Shown here in pieces: positions 1-10,591 of a DNA stretch of 27,514 bases (the stretch's first letter is position 1; every line of letters begins with the position of its first letter). The stretch is from an uncultured Eubacteriales bacterium (lineage in GTDB: Bacteria > Bacillota > Clostridia > Oscillospirales > Oscillospiraceae): NCBI GenBank assembly GCA_902465435.1, contig CABQNH010000025.1:1-27514 (forward strand), in the 5' to 3' direction. The position numbers and the translations under genes are program-made. The notes beneath the pieces are model-generated. The model was not told the origin of the DNA. It made no database searches and worked only from the letters and a program-made list of their open reading frames with translations.

Positions 1-15
1 CGGGGGATCCTCAGA

Positions 16-260
16 CTGTCCTTAAAGTCCGTAACCGTCAAAATGAGAAAATATTTTTGACAATTTCTATGTGAAACGTATTCACTCCATTTTTAGAAAA
101 TTTCATACAAATACGGTTCAAAAAGTGGATGAATTTTATTATTTTGACTTACTTCGGAACTCGCGCCCTACCGTACCTATGTACTTGTGCAGGCGCGAGT
201 TTCTCGTATTCCGAACTTTCTTGATAGTCTGCCAGCGTGTCAAAAGGTTTTTTGACACGC
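16..260 (-). repeat. Dispersed intergenic repeat, copy A (downstream of rpoC)
   Basis: Read on the minus strand, this stretch shares two exact blocks with 21536-21705 in the same order: a 15-base block (213-227, CTATCAAGAAAGTTC) and a 27-base block (25-51). It also shares GACACGC at the upstream end, GACAG at the downstream end and a CACGTTTCA-like patch. Within it, arms 158-167 and 192-201 (AACTCGCGCC/GGCGCGAGTT) pair perfectly and are extended by TTCGGAA/TTCCGAA (153-159, 209-215). GTCAAAA/TTTTGAC (37-43, 55-61) forms a second hairpin that is also present in copy B. No coding capacity is credible. With the hairpins at 233-302 it fills the gene-free stretch 1-341. It could be a MITE-like element or a structured RNA. 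Confidence 0.6.
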
Positions 261-262
261 TG
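233..262. repeat. Perfect 13-bp inverted repeat downstream of rpoC
   Basis: CAGCGTGTCAAAA (233-245) and its exact reverse complement (250-262) are separated by four bases. As RNA this is a strong hairpin read just after rpoC, at the head of repeat copy A. There is no run of T on the minus-strand exit side, so it is not a textbook terminator; it could protect the 3' end of the rpoBC mRNA. Confidence 0.6.
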
Positions 263-264
263 TG

Positions 265-302
265 AATCCCCCGGGCGGCATAATCGGCCGCCCCGGGGGA
301 TT
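265..302. terminator. GC-rich hairpin after rpoC, likely terminator
   Basis: AATCCCCCGGGCGGC (265-279) pairs with 287-302 with one bulged base across a loop of about seven bases. It lies 40 bases beyond the rpoC stop. The T-rich flank (CTCTTATTTTATATT, 303-317) is on the plus-strand exit side, whereas minus-strand transcripts leaving rpoC meet CACAGCG. It may therefore be bidirectional or stop plus-strand transcription best; rpoC termination may rely on this hairpin plus the one at 233-262. Confidence 0.5.
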
Positions 303-341
303 CTCTTATTTTATATTGGTTTGCTGCAGCGCCCTCTTCGG

Positions 342-3300
342 TCAAAGCTGCTCGTTTTCGATCATATCCTCGGTGATCCGGGACTCCGGCGTTTCGCCCG
401 GCTCGTAATCACGATAGACCTGCAGACCTGCGCCGGCCGGAATCAGCTTGCCGATGATGACGTTCTCCTTCAGGCCGACGAGGTTATCGACCTTGCCCTT
501 GATGGCGGCGTCGGTCAGCACCTTGGTCGTTTCCTGGAAGGACGCGGCGGACAGGAAGGACTCCGTTGCAAGGGATGCCTTTGTGATACCCATAAGCATC
601 GGGCTGCTCTCTGCAAGCTTCAGCTCCGTTTCGCCTGCGGCGATCCGCTCCTCGATACGACGGTTCTCGTCGTTGAACTCGGTGACGTCCACAACGCTCT
701 CGCTGAGCATATTGGTGTCGCCCGCATCCACAACGCGCACCTTGCGCATCATCTGGCGAATGATGACTTCGATATGCTTTTCGTTGATATCAACGCCCTG
801 CTGACGGTACACGGCCAGAACGCCCTGCGTCAGATAATCGCGAACGGCCTCCACGCCGGAGATGCGCAGCACGTCGTGCGGGTTCAGCGCGCCGTCCGTG
901 ATCGGCTCGCCCTTGCGGATGCGCTTGCCGTTGACGACCTTCAGGCCAACGGAATACGGCACCTCGTAGACCTTCGTCTCCTCGTCGCCCTTGACGGTGA
1001 TGTTGCGCAACGCGGTACGGTGCGTATCATCGACGTCGACAACGCCGTCGATCTCGGAAATGACCGCCATTTTCTTCGGCTTGCGTGCCTCAAACAGCTC
1101 CTCAACACGGGGAAGACCCTGCGTGATATCGTCGCCCGCGACACCACCGGTGTGGAAGGTACGCATGGTAAGCTGCGTGCCCGGCTCGCCGATGGACTGT
1201 GCGGCAATGATACCGACGGCCTCGCCCATATTGACCAGCTCGGAGGTTGCAAGGTTCATGCCGTAGCAGCGCGCACAGACGCCGGAGCGGGCATTGCAGG
1301 CCAGAATGGAGCGGACATATACGCGGTGAATGTCGTGCGCCTCGAAGCGGTCGGCATCCTCGACCTGCAGCATCACGTCCTTGCTGTGCAGCAGCTCGCC
1401 GGTCTTGGGATCGACGACGTCATGCACAGGATAGCGGCCATGGATGCGGTTGCCGAAGGTGTCGATCACGTCCGTGTAGACGTTGACGCTCTCCACGCCC
1501 AGCTCCTGCAGCTTGGCAACGCTCTCGGCAGTCAGCTTATGCTCCCGCTCGATGACCAGCTCGCCGGAGGTGTTCAGGATGTCGTCGGCGATCCGTTCGC
1601 CGATCAGGCCGTCGTCCACGGCCTTCGACACGGTCTTGCCGTAAACCGTGCCCTTCCAGCTGCCGGAGGTCGAATGGCAGTCGGCCTCGCGAATGATCAC
1701 GTCCTGCGAGACATCGACAAGACGGCGGGTCAGATAACCGGAGTCTGCGGTACGCAGCGCGGTATCGGTCAGGCCCTTGCGCGCGCCTCTGGAGGAAATG
1801 AAATACTCCAGAACGGAAAGGCCTTCACGGAAGTTTGCTTTGATCGGGATCTCAATGGTGCGGCCGTTCGTATCCGCCATCAGGCCGCGCATACCGGCGA
1901 GCTGACGGATCTGGTTCATGCTGCCGCGCGCGCCGGAGTCCGCCATCATGAAGATGGGGTTGAACTCGTCCAGGTTCTCCTGCAGCGCACCCGTAACATC
2001 CTTAATGGTCTGCTCCCACTGCTGAACGGTCAGGCGGTAGCGCTCCTCGTTCGTGATGAAGCCGCGCTTGTACTGGCGGTCGATCTTGACGACCTCGCCC
2101 TCCGCCTCATGGATCAGCTCATATTTACGCTCCGGGATTGCCATATCCGCAATGGAAACGGTGATCGCGCCACGCGTGGAATATTTATAGCCCAGCGCCT
2201 TGACCTTATCGAGCATCTCCGTCGCAATGGTGAAGCCATGAACGCGGATGCAGCGGTCGATGATCTTGCCGAGGAGCTTCTTACCGACCTTTTCGGTGAT
2301 CTCCAGCTCGAACATCTGGTCGATCGTTTCGCGCTTCTTGAAGCCCAGATCCTGCGGGATCGGCTCGTTGAAGATGAGCTGGCCGACGGTCGCCCAAATC
2401 ATGCGCGACTCCATCACGCCGTCGATCTCCTTCTCAACGCGCACCTTAATGGGCGCATGCATTCCGACGACGCCCTCGGCATAGGCGGCGATCGCCTCGT
2501 CCACAGAGCTGTAGTGGTGCAGCGGCTCGTAAAGCGCGAGCTTCTTGCCGGCCTTCTTGGCCTCGCGATTGGCAGCGAGGAACTCGTCGGCGTCCACAAT
2601 TTCATTCTCCGGCAGGCCGGTATCACCGGCGCTGCGGATAAAGACGCGCTCCGCGCCCTTCTCCGCCTTGCCGAGACGGGTATAGGTGAGGTAATAGGTG
2701 CCGAGGATCATGTCCTGCGTCGGAACCGTGACCGGCTTGCCGTCCTGCGGACGCAGCAGGTTATTGGCCGAAAGCATGAGCAGTCTGGCCTCCGCCTGCG
2801 CCTCCGCCGAAAGCGGGACGTGAATTGCCATCTGGTCGCCGTCGAAGTCGGCGTTAAAGGCGGTGCAGCACAGCGGATGCAGCTTAATGGCGCGGCCTTC
2901 TACGAGCACCGGCTCAAAGGCCTGAATGCCGAGACGGTGCAGGGTCGGCGCGCGGTTAAGCATGACGGGGCGATCCTTAATGATCTCCTCCAATGCATCC
3001 CAAACCTCGGTCTTGCCCTTGTCGATCATCTTCTTGGCGGATTTGATATTGTTGGCAAGGCCGTCCTCGACCAGCTTCTTCATGACGAAGGGGCGGAACA
3101 GCTCAATGGCCATTTCCTTCGGCACGCCGCACTGATACAGCTTCAGCTCCGGGCCGACGACGATAACGGAACGGCCGGAATAGTCCACGCGCTTGCCGAG
3201 CAGATTCTGACGGAAGCGGCCCTGCTTGCCCTTGAGCATATCGGACAGGGACTTGAGCGCGCGGTTATTGGCGCCGGTAACGGCACGGCCGCGGCGGCCG

Positions 3301-4190
3301 TTGTCGATGAGGGCATCGACAGCCTCCTGCAGCATGCGCTTCTCGTTGCGGATAATGATATCCGGCGCGTGCATCTCCAGAAGCCGCTTCAGACGGTTAT
3401 TGCGGTTGATAACGCGGCGGTACAGATCGTTGAGGTCGCTCGTTGCGAAGCGGCCGCCGTCGAGCTGCACCATCGGCCGGATCTCCGGCGGGATGACCGG
3501 CAGCACGTCCATGACCATCCAGGTGGGATCGTTGCCGGAAAGGCGGAAAGCGTCGACGACCTCGAGACGCTTAATGATCTTCAGCTTCTTCTGGCCGGAG
3601 GCGTTCTTCAGTTCGGCGCGCAGGCTCTCGGAAAGCGCCTCCAGATCGACCTGCGCCAGCAGCTCCTTGACGGCCTCGGCGCCCATGCCTGCGCGGAAAT
3701 CATCCTCGTACTTCTCGCGCATATCATGGTATTCCTTCTCGCTGAGGATCTGGAATTTGCTCAGCGGGCAGTCGCCGGGATCGGTGACGATATAATTTGC
3801 AAAATAGAGTACCTTCTCCAGAATACGCGGGCTGACGTCAAGCAGCAGACCCATACGGGAAGGGATGCCCTTAAAATACCAGATGTGGCTGCACGGCGCG
3901 GCCAACTCAATGTGACCCATGCGCTCGCGGCGCACCTTGCTCTTTGTGACCTCGACGCCGCAGCGGTCGCAGATCTTGCCCTTATAGCGGATCTTCTTAT
4001 ACTTGCCGCAGTGGCATTCCCAGTCCTTGGTCGGCCCGAAAATCTTTTCACAGAACAGGCCGTCGCGCTCCGGCTTAAGGGTGCGGTAGTTGATGGTTTC
4101 CGGCTTCTTGACCTCGCCGTAAGACCATTTCCGAATCATATCCGGCGAAGCAATACCGATTTTGATCGCGCTGAATGTCTGTTTACTCAT
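342..4190 (-). CDS. rpoC: DNA-directed RNA polymerase subunit beta'
   Basis: Largest catalytic subunit of RNA polymerase, 1282 aa, somewhat longer than the roughly 1200 aa of Bacillus subtilis. An N-terminal zinc site (CHCGKYKKIRYKGKICDRC) is followed by the clamp. The absolutely conserved NADFDGDQMAIH (about residues 446-457) holds the three Asp that bind the catalytic magnesium. The trigger-loop region (KGLTDTALRTADSGYLTRRL) and a second zinc cluster with CNARSGVCARC follow. The ATG start is supported by GGGAGGAGGA just upstream. It follows rpoB with a 15-base gap, so the two are co-transcribed. In-phase TTA, CTA and TCA codons are absent throughout. Identification is certain. Confidence 0.98.
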   Translation of the reverse strand: MSKQTFSAIKIGIASPDMIRKWSYGEVKKPETINYRTLKPERDGLFCEKIFGPTKDWECHCGKYKKIRYKGKICDRCGVEVTKSKVRRERMGHIELAAPCSHIWYFKGIPSRMGLLLDVSPRILEKVLYFANYIVTDPGDCPLSKFQILSEKEYHDMREKYEDDFRAGMGAEAVKELLAQVDLEALSESLRAELKNASGQKKLKIIKRLEVVDAFRLSGNDPTWMVMDVLPVIPPEIRPMVQLDGGRFATSDLNDLYRRVINRNNRLKRLLEMHAPDIIIRNEKRMLQEAVDALIDNGRRGRAVTGANNRALKSLSDMLKGKQGRFRQNLLGKRVDYSGRSVIVVGPELKLYQCGVPKEMAIELFRPFVMKKLVEDGLANNIKSAKKMIDKGKTEVWDALEEIIKDRPVMLNRAPTLHRLGIQAFEPVLVEGRAIKLHPLCCTAFNADFDGDQMAIHVPLSAEAQAEARLLMLSANNLLRPQDGKPVTVPTQDMILGTYYLTYTRLGKAEKGAERVFIRSAGDTGLPENEIVDADEFLAANREAKKAGKKLALYEPLHHYSSVDEAIAAYAEGVVGMHAPIKVRVEKEIDGVMESRMIWATVGQLIFNEPIPQDLGFKKRETIDQMFELEITEKVGKKLLGKIIDRCIRVHGFTIATEMLDKVKALGYKYSTRGAITVSIADMAIPERKYELIHEAEGEVVKIDRQYKRGFITNEERYRLTVQQWEQTIKDVTGALQENLDEFNPIFMMADSGARGSMNQIRQLAGMRGLMADTNGRTIEIPIKANFREGLSVLEYFISSRGARKGLTDTALRTADSGYLTRRLVDVSQDVIIREADCHSTSGSWKGTVYGKTVSKAVDDGLIGERIADDILNTSGELVIEREHKLTAESVAKLQELGVESVNVYTDVIDTFGNRIHGRYPVHDVVDPKTGELLHSKDVMLQVEDADRFEAHDIHRVYVRSILACNARSGVCARCYGMNLATSELVNMGEAVGIIAAQSIGEPGTQLTMRTFHTGGVAGDDITQGLPRVEELFEARKPKKMAVISEIDGVVDVDDTHRTALRNITVKGDEETKVYEVPYSVGLKVVNGKRIRKGEPITDGALNPHDVLRISGVEAVRDYLTQGVLAVYRQQGVDINEKHIEVIIRQMMRKVRVVDAGDTNMLSESVVDVTEFNDENRRIEERIAAGETELKLAESSPMLMGITKASLATESFLSAASFQETTKVLTDAAIKGKVDNLVGLKENVIIGKLIPAGAGLQVYRDYEPGETPESRITEDMIENEQL

Positions 4191-4205
4191 GGTATTCCTC
4201 CTCCC

Positions 4206-7934
<3,729 letters not shown>

Positions 7935-8225
7935 CACAGCCTTTCGTATTTTTGATGAAAAATCGGAAAATTTAAAATTTTCCGTTTGGTATGCGGGAAC
8001 GCCATATTCCATATATGGTGTGCCTTCGAAGAAAATACACCATATACGGCAGCACACCGCACCGCGGCCGCAGGATTCCGCCGTGGGGCGGGATACGGCT
8101 TCGGCGTGATACGCGCGGAAGCGTGGACAGTTTTATGCATAAAAGCCTTGCAATCCCGCAAAAAGCGTGGTAAACTATTTGCACAGGCTGGGGAGTTTAT
8201 CAACTGGCCGCACTTCCCAATATGG
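7935..8225 (-). promoter_or_regulatory. Long structured 5' leader of rpoB
   Basis: If transcription starts about 7 bases after the -10 box at 8232-8237, rpoB has a leader near 290 nt. It holds a 21-bp palindrome (7964-7984; arms CGGAAAATTT/AAATTTTCCG, then ATTTTTC on the minus strand), a perfect 9-bp hairpin (8013-8021 with 8037-8045, ATATGGTGT/ACACCATAT), the palindrome CCATATATGG (8009-8018) and TTTTATGCATAAAA (8131-8144). I see no known riboswitch. The neighbour upstream is not rplL, so this is not the usual rplJL-rpoB attenuator arrangement. It could act by attenuation or by hiding the start region. Regulation is inferred. Confidence 0.45.
8148..8176 (+). promoter_or_regulatory. Putative plus-strand promoter inside the rpoB leader
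   Basis: TTGCAA (8148-8153), 17-base spacer, TAAACT (8171-8176) preceded by TGG, an extended -10. It faces the rpoB promoter; the two predicted start points are about 40 bases apart and point toward each other. Confidence 0.4.
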
Positions 8226-8231
8226 AGTATT

Positions 8232-8260
8232 ATGTTATCATACTCTGTCCGGAAAGTCAA
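8232..8260 (-). promoter_or_regulatory. Putative promoter of rpoBC
   Basis: Minus strand: TTGACT (8255-8260), 17-base spacer, TAACAT (8232-8237) preceded by TGA, an extended -10. The -10 box sits in the loop of a 6-bp inverted repeat (GAGTAT 8225-8230, ATACTC 8240-8245), an operator-like arrangement. Confidence 0.55.
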
Positions 8261-8279
8261 CCGATTTTCATAAAATATT

Positions 8280-8321
8280 CGCCCGGAATGCAGGAAAATG
8301 CATTCCGGGCGTTTTCTTTTT
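8280..8321 (+). terminator. Intrinsic terminator, plus-strand orientation
   Basis: CGCCCGGAATGCA (8280-8292) and its exact reverse complement (8299-8311) form a 13-bp stem with a six-base loop, followed by TTTTCTTTTT. On the minus strand the exit flank is AATATTTTA, so it could weakly end the 8382-8906 gene too. Confidence 0.75.
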
Positions 8322-8381
8322 GCCAAGGCGGCATACGTCATGAGGAAAATCGGGCGCAGCTTATCCTGCGCAGGATAGCGC

Positions 8382-8906
8382 TTACTGCGCGCTCCGCGCC
8401 GCTTCCTCCTTGTTCTGCATAATAAACTCGGCGGCCTCCGCCATATTATTCAGATCCCAACAGGAAAAGTTCCCTTTGGACGAGGTAATGGTGAGTCCCG
8501 TCCCTCTTACACTCACATTCTGAATGCACTCGTAGGGCAGCCGGAACGACGAACCACTGCTGCTGCGGCCGCAGACGCCGTCCGTGCCAAGCTTGAGGTA
8601 GGCATCGGCCGCCGGGTTGTCCTGCGGCATTTTTCGTCTATAGACCGGAATTATAATCAGATCTAACAGGCCGGCGCCCGCTAACACCCAGCCAAAATAG
8701 GAAAGGATGTACTTATTATATTCATCCGCGTGCAGGCTCACGATCAGCGCCCGCTCAAACTCACTTTTACTGTACCAGTTGATAAGAAAAATCGCGCCGA
8801 GTATCATCATAATAACACAAATAAGATAGCCCGACGCCGGATTTCCCGCTTTCCTCCGCAATTTCTTTTGCTTGGCTTCCTGCACATAATAGCTTCTACA
8901 CGTCAT
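8382..8906 (-). CDS. Two-TM membrane protein with PH-like C-terminus, unknown function
   Basis: A 174-aa protein I do not recognise by name. A basic N-terminus (KQKKLRRKAG) is followed by two hydrophobic helices at about residues 26-43 and 69-87. A soluble C-terminal half then reads as short beta strands (AYLKLGTDGVCG, SSFRLPYECIQNVSVRGTGLTITSSKGNFSCWDL) and ends in a helix (NMAEAAEFIMQNKEEA). That pattern resembles bacterial PH-like domains on membrane anchors; this is a fold guess only. The ATG has GGGAG eight bases upstream. It is the last of four minus-strand genes and lies 61 bases after the Cys-rich membrane protein gene. A terminator and the rpoB promoter follow. Confidence 0.75.
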   Translation of the reverse strand: MTCRSYYVQEAKQKKLRRKAGNPASGYLICVIMMILGAIFLINWYSKSEFERALIVSLHADEYNKYILSYFGWVLAGAGLLDLIIIPVYRRKMPQDNPAADAYLKLGTDGVCGRSSSGSSFRLPYECIQNVSVRGTGLTITSSKGNFSCWDLNNMAEAAEFIMQNKEEAARSAQ

Positions 8907-8967
8907 TTTTTACACTCCCGTTTCTGTCGTTTTTGCGTGCCCCAAGGGGCCTCCCGCTGCGCGGCGC

Positions 8968-9384
8968 TTACCGCTTCACCTGCAGGGAATCCAGAAGTCC
9001 CTGACCCTCCTGTGTGTTGAAAAAGTCCAGATAGCCCGGGCAGGACTCTCTGGTTGCCACCGTCTTTTTATAGAGCCTGCAATAGCACTGCCCCCGGCTG
9101 TGCTGCGTCGAATAGGCGCAAATGCCGCTCCTGCAGCCATAGGCGCGGAAATTCGGGCAGGACGCCCGGCGCTCGACAAAGCCGCCCGCCGCCTTGCAGT
9201 AGGTGTAGACATCCGAATCGTAGCCTGCATCCTTTGCTTTTCCAAGGTGCATATTCTGGCAGGAGCCGCCCGATTTGCAGCCGTGCCTGCCGCCCTTTTT
9301 CTTTTTCGCCGCGCGGGAACGAAGCAGCACGATCAGCACCGCGAGGAAAACGACGGCCAGCACAAGGATCCATTTTTTCTCCAT
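8968..9384 (-). CDS. Membrane-anchored cysteine-rich protein, unknown function
   Basis: A 138-aa protein with one N-terminal membrane helix (residues 4-22, ILVLAVVFLAVLIVLLRS), a basic stretch (RAAKKKKGGRHG) and a cysteine-rich domain. Cysteines occur in CKSGGSC, YCKAAGG, SCPNF, GCRSGIC, QCYC and ESCPGY, suggesting disulphides or metal binding. I place the start at the ATG at 9384 (MEKKWIL), with AAAGGA about ten bases upstream; the longer frame to 9474 adds 30 residues with no ribosome binding site. Its last half resembles the 62-aa product of the next gene upstream (C-x-Y...YC-x2-Y...C). The positive charge after the helix would favour a cytoplasmic domain under the positive-inside rule; this is inferred. 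Confidence 0.75.
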   Translation of the reverse strand: MEKKWILVLAVVFLAVLIVLLRSRAAKKKKGGRHGCKSGGSCQNMHLGKAKDAGYDSDVYTYCKAAGGFVERRASCPNFRAYGCRSGICAYSTQHSRGQCYCRLYKKTVATRESCPGYLDFFNTQEGQGLLDSLQVKR

Positions 9385-9483
9385 AGCAGCTTGTTCCTTT
9401 CCAAAAGTTCTTAAAGATGCTCCGATGCAGCCGAGAAGCGGTGCCGACCGGCGCGTCAATCCGTCGGCCGGCACAGCGCCCGC

Positions 9484-9672
9484 TCAGCCCCGGAAGGACA
9501 GGCAGCCCTGCCGTTCTCTGGGATAGTAATAGGAGGAATAATAGGAACAATACTGTCTCCCGTTGCTGTCCCGATCCCGAGGTGACCAGTAGATGCAGCC
9601 GTCGGCGCAATTGTGCCCGCAAAGCTCGCCGCAGGGCAGCTTGACCGCCTGCACATTCTGATTCTTTTCCAT
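9484..9672 (-). CDS. Small cysteine-rich protein (62 aa), unknown function
   Basis: The product has evenly spaced cysteines C14, C18, C22 and C26 (CGELCGHNCADGC, a C-x3-C-x3-C-x3-C ladder). A second half follows with YCSYYSSYYYPRERQGC. Such spacing suggests binding of a metal ion or cluster, which is inferred. There is no signal peptide or membrane segment, so it is probably cytoplasmic. The start is well supported: GGGAGGGGG lies seven bases before the ATG. It sits 38 bases after the JAMM protease gene and 99 bases before the membrane-anchored Cys-rich gene, on the same strand. No better-known family is apparent to me. Confidence 0.75.
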   Translation of the reverse strand: MEKNQNVQAVKLPCGELCGHNCADGCIYWSPRDRDSNGRQYCSYYSSYYYPRERQGCLSFRG

Positions 9673-9710
9673 TGTGTTTCACCCCCTCCCGCAGGGAAGC
9701 TCCGCATCGA

Positions 9711-10142
9711 TCAGAGGCTCCCCGTGATAAGCTCCAATGCTTCCTGCGCAAGTCCCGTCCGCTTTGAGACTGCGAAAGGAAGAATTCGTTCAAACGGAAG
9801 CACGATTGGGAAATACAGTCGCTCGATCTCCTCCGGCATTGCCGCCATCACCCGTTCGATATAGCGCAGATCCGCCTGAGACAGGCTTTCCTGCCCCGGC
9901 GGGTGGCTGTGCGCAATGCCGCAGAAGCGGATCCCCCTGCGCGCAAAATTCTGAAGCGCCCGATTGAGCCGGACGGTATCCGGCCGGTAGACCGCCCGGT
10001 CGTACTGCGGATGCCCCAAATCAAGGAAAATCTCCGTGATCGTGTTCCCGCCGTCCCCGCTGCCAAGCAGCGCGCCCGCCTCCGGCGGAACGGCGGGAAA
10101 GCCGCACAGCAGCGCCGTGTAGGCCGCTTCGGTCAGTTTCAT
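9711..10142 (-). CDS. JAMM/MPN+ (Mov34, prokaryotic JAB) metalloprotease
   Basis: A 143-aa single-domain protein. The complete JAMM signature is visible: HSHPPGQESLSQAD, i.e. H78-x-H80-x7-S88-x2-D91, with the expected upstream Glu (E37 in TITEIFLD). In this superfamily these residues bind catalytic zinc, and characterised members cleave isopeptide or peptide bonds, often next to ubiquitin-like or sulphur-carrier proteins. No ThiS/MoaD-like or E1-like gene is in this window, so the substrate is unknown. The start chosen is the ATG at 10142 (MKLTEAAY), with GGAG six bases upstream; the frame continues to 10193 without a ribosome binding site. It is first of a four-gene minus-strand group and is divergent from the glycogen operon. 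Confidence 0.85.
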   Translation of the reverse strand: MKLTEAAYTALLCGFPAVPPEAGALLGSGDGGNTITEIFLDLGHPQYDRAVYRPDTVRLNRALQNFARRGIRFCGIAHSHPPGQESLSQADLRYIERVMAAMPEEIERLYFPIVLPFERILPFAVSKRTGLAQEALELITGSL

Positions 10143-10245
10143 GGTATGCTCCAAGCTCCGTCCCGTCCTGCTCGGACCCGCACCGTTTGGCAAGTTTGCC
10201 GTCGAGTTCCGGCAGGAATCGTTTTCTTAAACTTATTGTATGCTT

Positions 10246-10274
10246 ATCGTACAGTTGCCCGCGATTTGTGTCAA
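10246..10274 (-). promoter_or_regulatory. Putative promoter of the JAMM/Cys-rich gene group
   Basis: Minus strand: TTGACA (10269-10274), 17-base spacer, TACGAT (10246-10251). It lies about 100 bases upstream of the JAMM gene start. The -35 is perfect, the -10 weaker. Confidence 0.45.
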
Positions 10275-10361
10275 GATATCGCAAATTCAGTCGCAGAATA
10301 ATTTCCGTTTCCAAAACATTTTTTCCAAAGTTTATCATTTTCTTTTCAACTGCACCGCATA

Positions 10362-10375
10362 GGGAGAATTCTCCC
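10362..10375. repeat. 14-bp palindrome between divergent operons
   Basis: GGGAGAATTCTCCC is a perfect palindrome midway in the 449-base gene-free stretch 10143-10591. It lies between the minus-strand promoter at 10246-10274 and the glg promoter at 10497-10524. A TTGACA at 10389-10394 lies 13 bases beyond it, but with no well-spaced -10 (next TACAAT is 21 bases away). It is a possible operator; no regulator gene is adjacent. Confidence 0.35.
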
Positions 10376-10496
10376 CGACAAACGGATTTTGACAAAAAAA
10401 CGGCGCGCGTTGGCATACAATAGCAGACGAAATGTGCAAAATGGGCACGCACTTTTGGCGGGATATACAAAAATTCCTTACCGTCGGCGCTTTTTC

Positions 10497-10524
10497 TTGC
10501 AATTACCGCACATTTCGCTATAAT
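10497..10524 (+). promoter_or_regulatory. Promoter of the glycogen operon
   Basis: TTGCAA (10497-10502), 16-base spacer, perfect TATAAT (10519-10524). Transcription would start near 10531, giving a leader of about 60 nt before the TTG start of glgB. Confidence 0.7.
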
Positions 10525-10575
10525 TAAGATGTATAAATGTTTCCGCAAAGCGATGCCTTTGTCGCTGCGTTTCAC

Positions 10576-10583
10576 AAAGGAGG
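10576..10583 (+). promoter_or_regulatory. Ribosome binding site that fixes the TTG start of glgB
   Basis: AAAGGAGG, eight bases before TTG at 10592. The only upstream in-frame ATG of note (10529) lies at or before the predicted transcription start and has no such site. Confidence 0.8.
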
Positions 10584-10591
10584 AACCCCTG

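Larger units (their letters stand above)
8183..8321 (+). ncRNA. Candidate small RNA, antisense to the rpoB 5' end
   Basis: The stretch between the plus-strand promoter (8148-8176) and the strong plus-strand terminator (8280-8321) is about 140 nt. It holds no gene with a ribosome binding site. It contains a hairpin at 8225-8245 and the terminator hairpin, and its first 40 or so bases are complementary to the start of the predicted rpoB transcript. I cannot match it to a known family such as 6S RNA. The alternative is that the terminator merely ends the upstream minus-strand gene. Confidence 0.3.

Noticed and set aside
8013..8057. Longer RpoB N-terminus from ATG 8057 or 8012
   Set aside because: The extra residues are encoded by palindromic leader DNA, do not resemble RpoB, and the site at 7934 has a better-spaced AAAGG.
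7986..8422. Short plus-strand open frames upstream of rpoB
   Set aside because: No ribosome binding sites, and at least one runs through the terminator stem at 8280-8321; a non-coding transcript is the better reading.
10389..10421. Second glg promoter TTGACA...TACAAT
   Set aside because: The spacing of 21 bases is too long for a standard promoter; the TTGCAA-16-TATAAT site downstream is better.
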